The notes beneath the pieces were generated by a model. It searched no databases and was not told the origin of the DNA. It was given only the letters and a program-made list of their open reading frames with translations. DNA of 64,000 bases from Dasania sp. GY-MA-18. GTDB taxonomy: Bacteria > Pseudomonadota > Gammaproteobacteria > Pseudomonadales > Dasaniaceae. Position 1 is the first letter of the stretch; each line of letters begins with the position of its first letter. Location: positions 1 to 64,000 of the forward strand of contig NZ_JANHAP010000009.1 in the NCBI RefSeq assembly GCF_024734385.1. Direction: 5' to 3'. The position numbers and the translations under genes are program-made. Below are positions 61,798-64,000 of this stretch, piece by piece.

Positions 61798-64000
61798 TTA
61801 ACCAGCCACTGTTATCTCTTCCATAAAATCCAACATACCCTGTTGCCTAATCGTTTTTCTATGATTGGCCCATAGCGTTGCGATTTTCTCTTGGTTACAG
61901 GTTTTTCTGTCTACCAGTACCCGGGTATTTAATTCGCCAATTTTTTCGGTGGTGGGGCATTTGCTAAACACCACTTGGTTGCTGATTAAATCCATAAACG
62001 GCCCCGACTTGCTGGTGGGCATAATAAAAATTAGCTGTAGGCCCAAGGCCTGTGTTAAATAGTTGATCACCTCGCGGGAGCGGGTTTCATCCATTTTTGA
62101 GAAGGCTTCATCCACTAACACCATGCGGCAGTGGCTATTGCCCTCGTTAAATTTAAAGGCCGAGGTGACTGCCGCGGCGCGTATAATATAGGCTGGGGTT
62201 TCTAACTGGCCACCCGAACCGGTGCCGTATTTGCTTAGTGCTATGGGCTCTTTGCCTTTGGGGGTTTTGTAAATCTCGTAGCGGCGGTAGTGGCGGTAGT
62301 CGCTAATACGCTGCAACTCTTGCAGGGCAAATTGGCTGTCTTTATCTAATAACATGCTTAGCAGTTTGTCGCGCACCAGGCAGGACTTATCGCTTAGCGC
62401 CGCGTCAAATAAGGTGCTGCCATCACCCAGGTTAGGCATGTCTATGACTTCTTTAAAAAATCGCCAGTACTCTTGGTATTCGGGCACCCAGTCGTAGCCA
62501 AAGCTAAACTGCTCTTGGTCGGAGCCAAACACATGGTGTTCTAGCTCTTGGTTTAGGTCATCCAATATGCGCTTGCCATCGTTTATGGATTGGTAAATAG
62601 AGTGGCACAGATTGGTTACAAAAGCGGTGTTAAAGCTTTCTTTTAGGCTGGCAATTTTTTCGTGTTTTTCTACTAGCACATTATTTTTTAGAGCGTTATA
62701 TACCCCGGCAATTTGTTCTAGCAGGGCGGCCATGTTTTTAAAGTGCTCGGCATTATGGGCTTCGCCGCCGTGGTTGAAATAGACAATATTGTTGTAAGCG
62801 TTGCTGTGTTGGTTGTGCTGAGTAATGGTTTCGTAGAGCTGGCGGTCGGTTTTATCCAGGCGAGCTAAGCAGTCGTGGTTATCGGCCACAAAGGAGTATT
62901 CGTCCATGGCGGCTTTAGCGCGCTGCTCGGCTTGCTCTAGCAGGGTTTCGGCATTAAAACGTGGGTATATATCGCTGGCTTTTATTACTTGGGCTTCTTT
63001 GGCCTCTTGCTGCTCTTGTAATTGCTCACGCTCGTTTTCAAATTTTTCTAGGTTGTATTCAAACAGGCGTATTTTGTCTTTATAGGCGCCGCATTGCTCG
63101 CTGAGCTGTTGCAGGCTTTGTTCTATGCTTTGGTACTCGGCTTGTTTGCTGTGTAGTTGTGCTTCCAACTCTTCAAAATCGCTTAGGTCTAGGTTGGCCA
63201 ATTGGTTTTCGGCCATGTCCAATTGCCTATAGTAGGTGAGCATATTGCTGATGATGTCGCTGCACTGCACCGCTTGTATGTGGTTGACCAATTCGTGTAC
63301 ACGGGCGATATCTTGGTAGGCCTCTTCTAGTTGGTGGCTGTGCTGTTCTAAGTTTGTTAGCTCGTTTTGTTTGGCGGCTAGGGCGCGTTCGCGGGCACCT
63401 TGGCCAAACACTAATTGGCTGTCGCTAACATCGCAGCGGAACATGCTATAGCTACCCGAACCCAAACCATCGGCGGTTAAGCCGCGGGCGGTTTGTTTTA
63501 AGGCCTCTTCATCCTCTACACGTATTACCGCACCATAGGAGGCTTTAATAAAATACTCGGCCACTTTGTGCTCAAAGGCCATGACTTCAACAATAGAGTC
63601 TTTAGACAGGCTGAGCTTGCTGGCATCGCGCTGGGCTTTAGCGCCCTGAATAATTTTAGCGCTGTTACGCTTGCCCTTAATAGAGCGCACTATACGTATG
63701 GCCTGGGCTTCGTATTCGGGTTCCACAATAATGGAAAAACGGGCACCACCTATATAGCCCTCTATGGCCATTTGCCACTGCGGGTCTAACACCTCTACAT
63801 AGTCGCATAGCACGCAGGGTTTAGCTTGGGGGCATTGCTGCTCTATGGCGGCAATGGCTGCCTCCACATGGGGTGGGTAGCTCACTCTGTGGTTGGCCAG
63901 GTGTTTTACTTCGCTGTGTTTACTGTTGAGTTGGGTTTTAAGTTTTAACAGCTGGTCTTTTTTGCTTTGCTGTAAGGATAGCAATTGGTCGCGTATGCTA
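61798..64000 (-). CDS. SMC/JetC-like coiled-coil ATPase, 5' end beyond the window
   Basis: The frame is open to the last base, so only the C-terminal 733 residues or so are seen. Features are a hinge-like region with C-D-Y-V-E-V-L-D-P-Q-W-Q and G-G-A-R-F-S-I-I-V, long coiled coils rich in Glu/Gln/Leu, an ABC signature-like G-T-G-S-G-G-Q-L-E-T-P-A-Y and Walker B M-V-L-V-D-E-A-F-S-K-M-D. This is the pattern of COG4913 ATPases, which include JetC of the Wadjet anti-plasmid system and MukB/MksB-like proteins. No jetD-like gene follows it on the minus strand. The defence role is only a possibility. Confidence 0.75.
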   Translation of the reverse strand, partial: SIRDQLLSLQQSKKDQLLKLKTQLNSKHSEVKHLANHRVSYPPHVEAAIAAIEQQCPQAKPCVLCDYVEVLDPQWQMAIEGYIGGARFSIIVEPEYEAQAIRIVRSIKGKRNSAKIIQGAKAQRDASKLSLSKDSIVEVMAFEHKVAEYFIKASYGAVIRVEDEEALKQTARGLTADGLGSGSYSMFRCDVSDSQLVFGQGARERALAAKQNELTNLEQHSHQLEEAYQDIARVHELVNHIQAVQCSDIISNMLTYYRQLDMAENQLANLDLSDFEELEAQLHSKQAEYQSIEQSLQQLSEQCGAYKDKIRLFEYNLEKFENEREQLQEQQEAKEAQVIKASDIYPRFNAETLLEQAEQRAKAAMDEYSFVADNHDCLARLDKTDRQLYETITQHNQHSNAYNNIVYFNHGGEAHNAEHFKNMAALLEQIAGVYNALKNNVLVEKHEKIASLKESFNTAFVTNLCHSIYQSINDGKRILDDLNQELEHHVFGSDQEQFSFGYDWVPEYQEYWRFFKEVIDMPNLGDGSTLFDAALSDKSCLVRDKLLSMLLDKDSQFALQELQRISDYRHYRRYEIYKTPKGKEPIALSKYGTGSGGQLETPAYIIRAAAVTSAFKFNEGNSHCRMVLVDEAFSKMDETRSREVINYLTQALGLQLIFIMPTSKSGPFMDLISNQVVFSKCPTTEKIGELNTRVLVDRKTCNQEKIATLWANHRKTIRQQGMLDFMEEITVAG

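Noticed and set aside
61963-64000. Calling the SMC-like ATPase a confirmed Wadjet defence gene
   Set aside because: Only the C-terminal part is visible and no jetA, jetB or jetD gene is in the window.

Overview
The window reads as chromosome of a Gram-negative gammaproteobacterium, probably marine or aquatic. This is inferred from gene content: a TonB-dependent receptor, RND efflux, a PEP-CTERM protein, a norR/hmp pair, a YbiT-type ABC-F protein, a tightly overlapping hyp operon and many palindromic intergenic repeats. No rRNA or intact tRNA gene was found. Genus cannot be fixed from the sequence alone.

Region 1 (1-7.7 kb) is a metal-efflux block. It holds a diheme cytochrome c whose 5' end is outside the window, a small lipoprotein, and a complete CusCBA/CzcCBA-type heavy-metal RND exporter whose adaptor has two tandem metal-binding modules. 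A Met/His-rich periplasmic protein gene follows, broken by a 4-bp duplication.

Region 2 (7.9-25 kb) is a [NiFe]-hydrogenase island on the + strand. A Met-rich lipoprotein, a membrane-anchored flavin/2Fe-2S reductase, a b-type-cytochrome-like membrane protein, a heptaheme cytochrome c and an APC-like permease precede the maturation protease, HupH, the small subunit, the large subunit and hypC-A-B-D-F-E. Both structural genes are broken. The small subunit has an in-frame amber codon at a conserved Ser position, and the large subunit is split by an IS110/IS1111-type element that can be removed in silico to restore the frame. The large subunit also has a Met/His/Gly/Pro-rich insertion of about 65 residues. 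The hyp genes look intact. The usual HupC-type cytochrome b is absent, so the redox module is the likely electron route.

Region 3 (25-31.4 kb) carries NADP-glutamate dehydrogenase, two unknown small or membrane proteins, a methyltransferase, a collinear merR-merT-merP-GDCCVxC cassette without merA, a 3' fragment of a tRNA-Leu gene (a possible scar of an integrated element) and a HigBA toxin-antitoxin pair with a visible operator.

Region 4 (31.6-43 kb) has a PEP-CTERM protein, two PLP-dependent basic amino acid/diaminopimelate decarboxylases, a GcvA-like LysR regulator, a TonB-dependent receptor, an NhaC-type antiporter and an ABC-F ATPase. Two strong intrinsic terminators are visible.

Region 5 (43-55.3 kb) has palindromic repeats, two proteins with HEPN-like motifs, and a six-gene transglutaminase / circularly permuted ATP-grasp / alpha-E cluster. 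That cluster holds a fused and a split version of the same ligase module. It is a known but biochemically poorly defined peptide-ligase-type system.

Region 6 (55.3-64 kb) holds 47-bp tandem repeats interrupted by a MITE, an EamA transporter, an ElaA-like acetyltransferase, a Crp-like regulator, norR divergent from hmp with a NorR-type palindrome and a sigma-54-like promoter between them, a YeaR-like protein, a second copy of the MITE, and the 3' part of an SMC/JetC-like ATPase that runs off the window.
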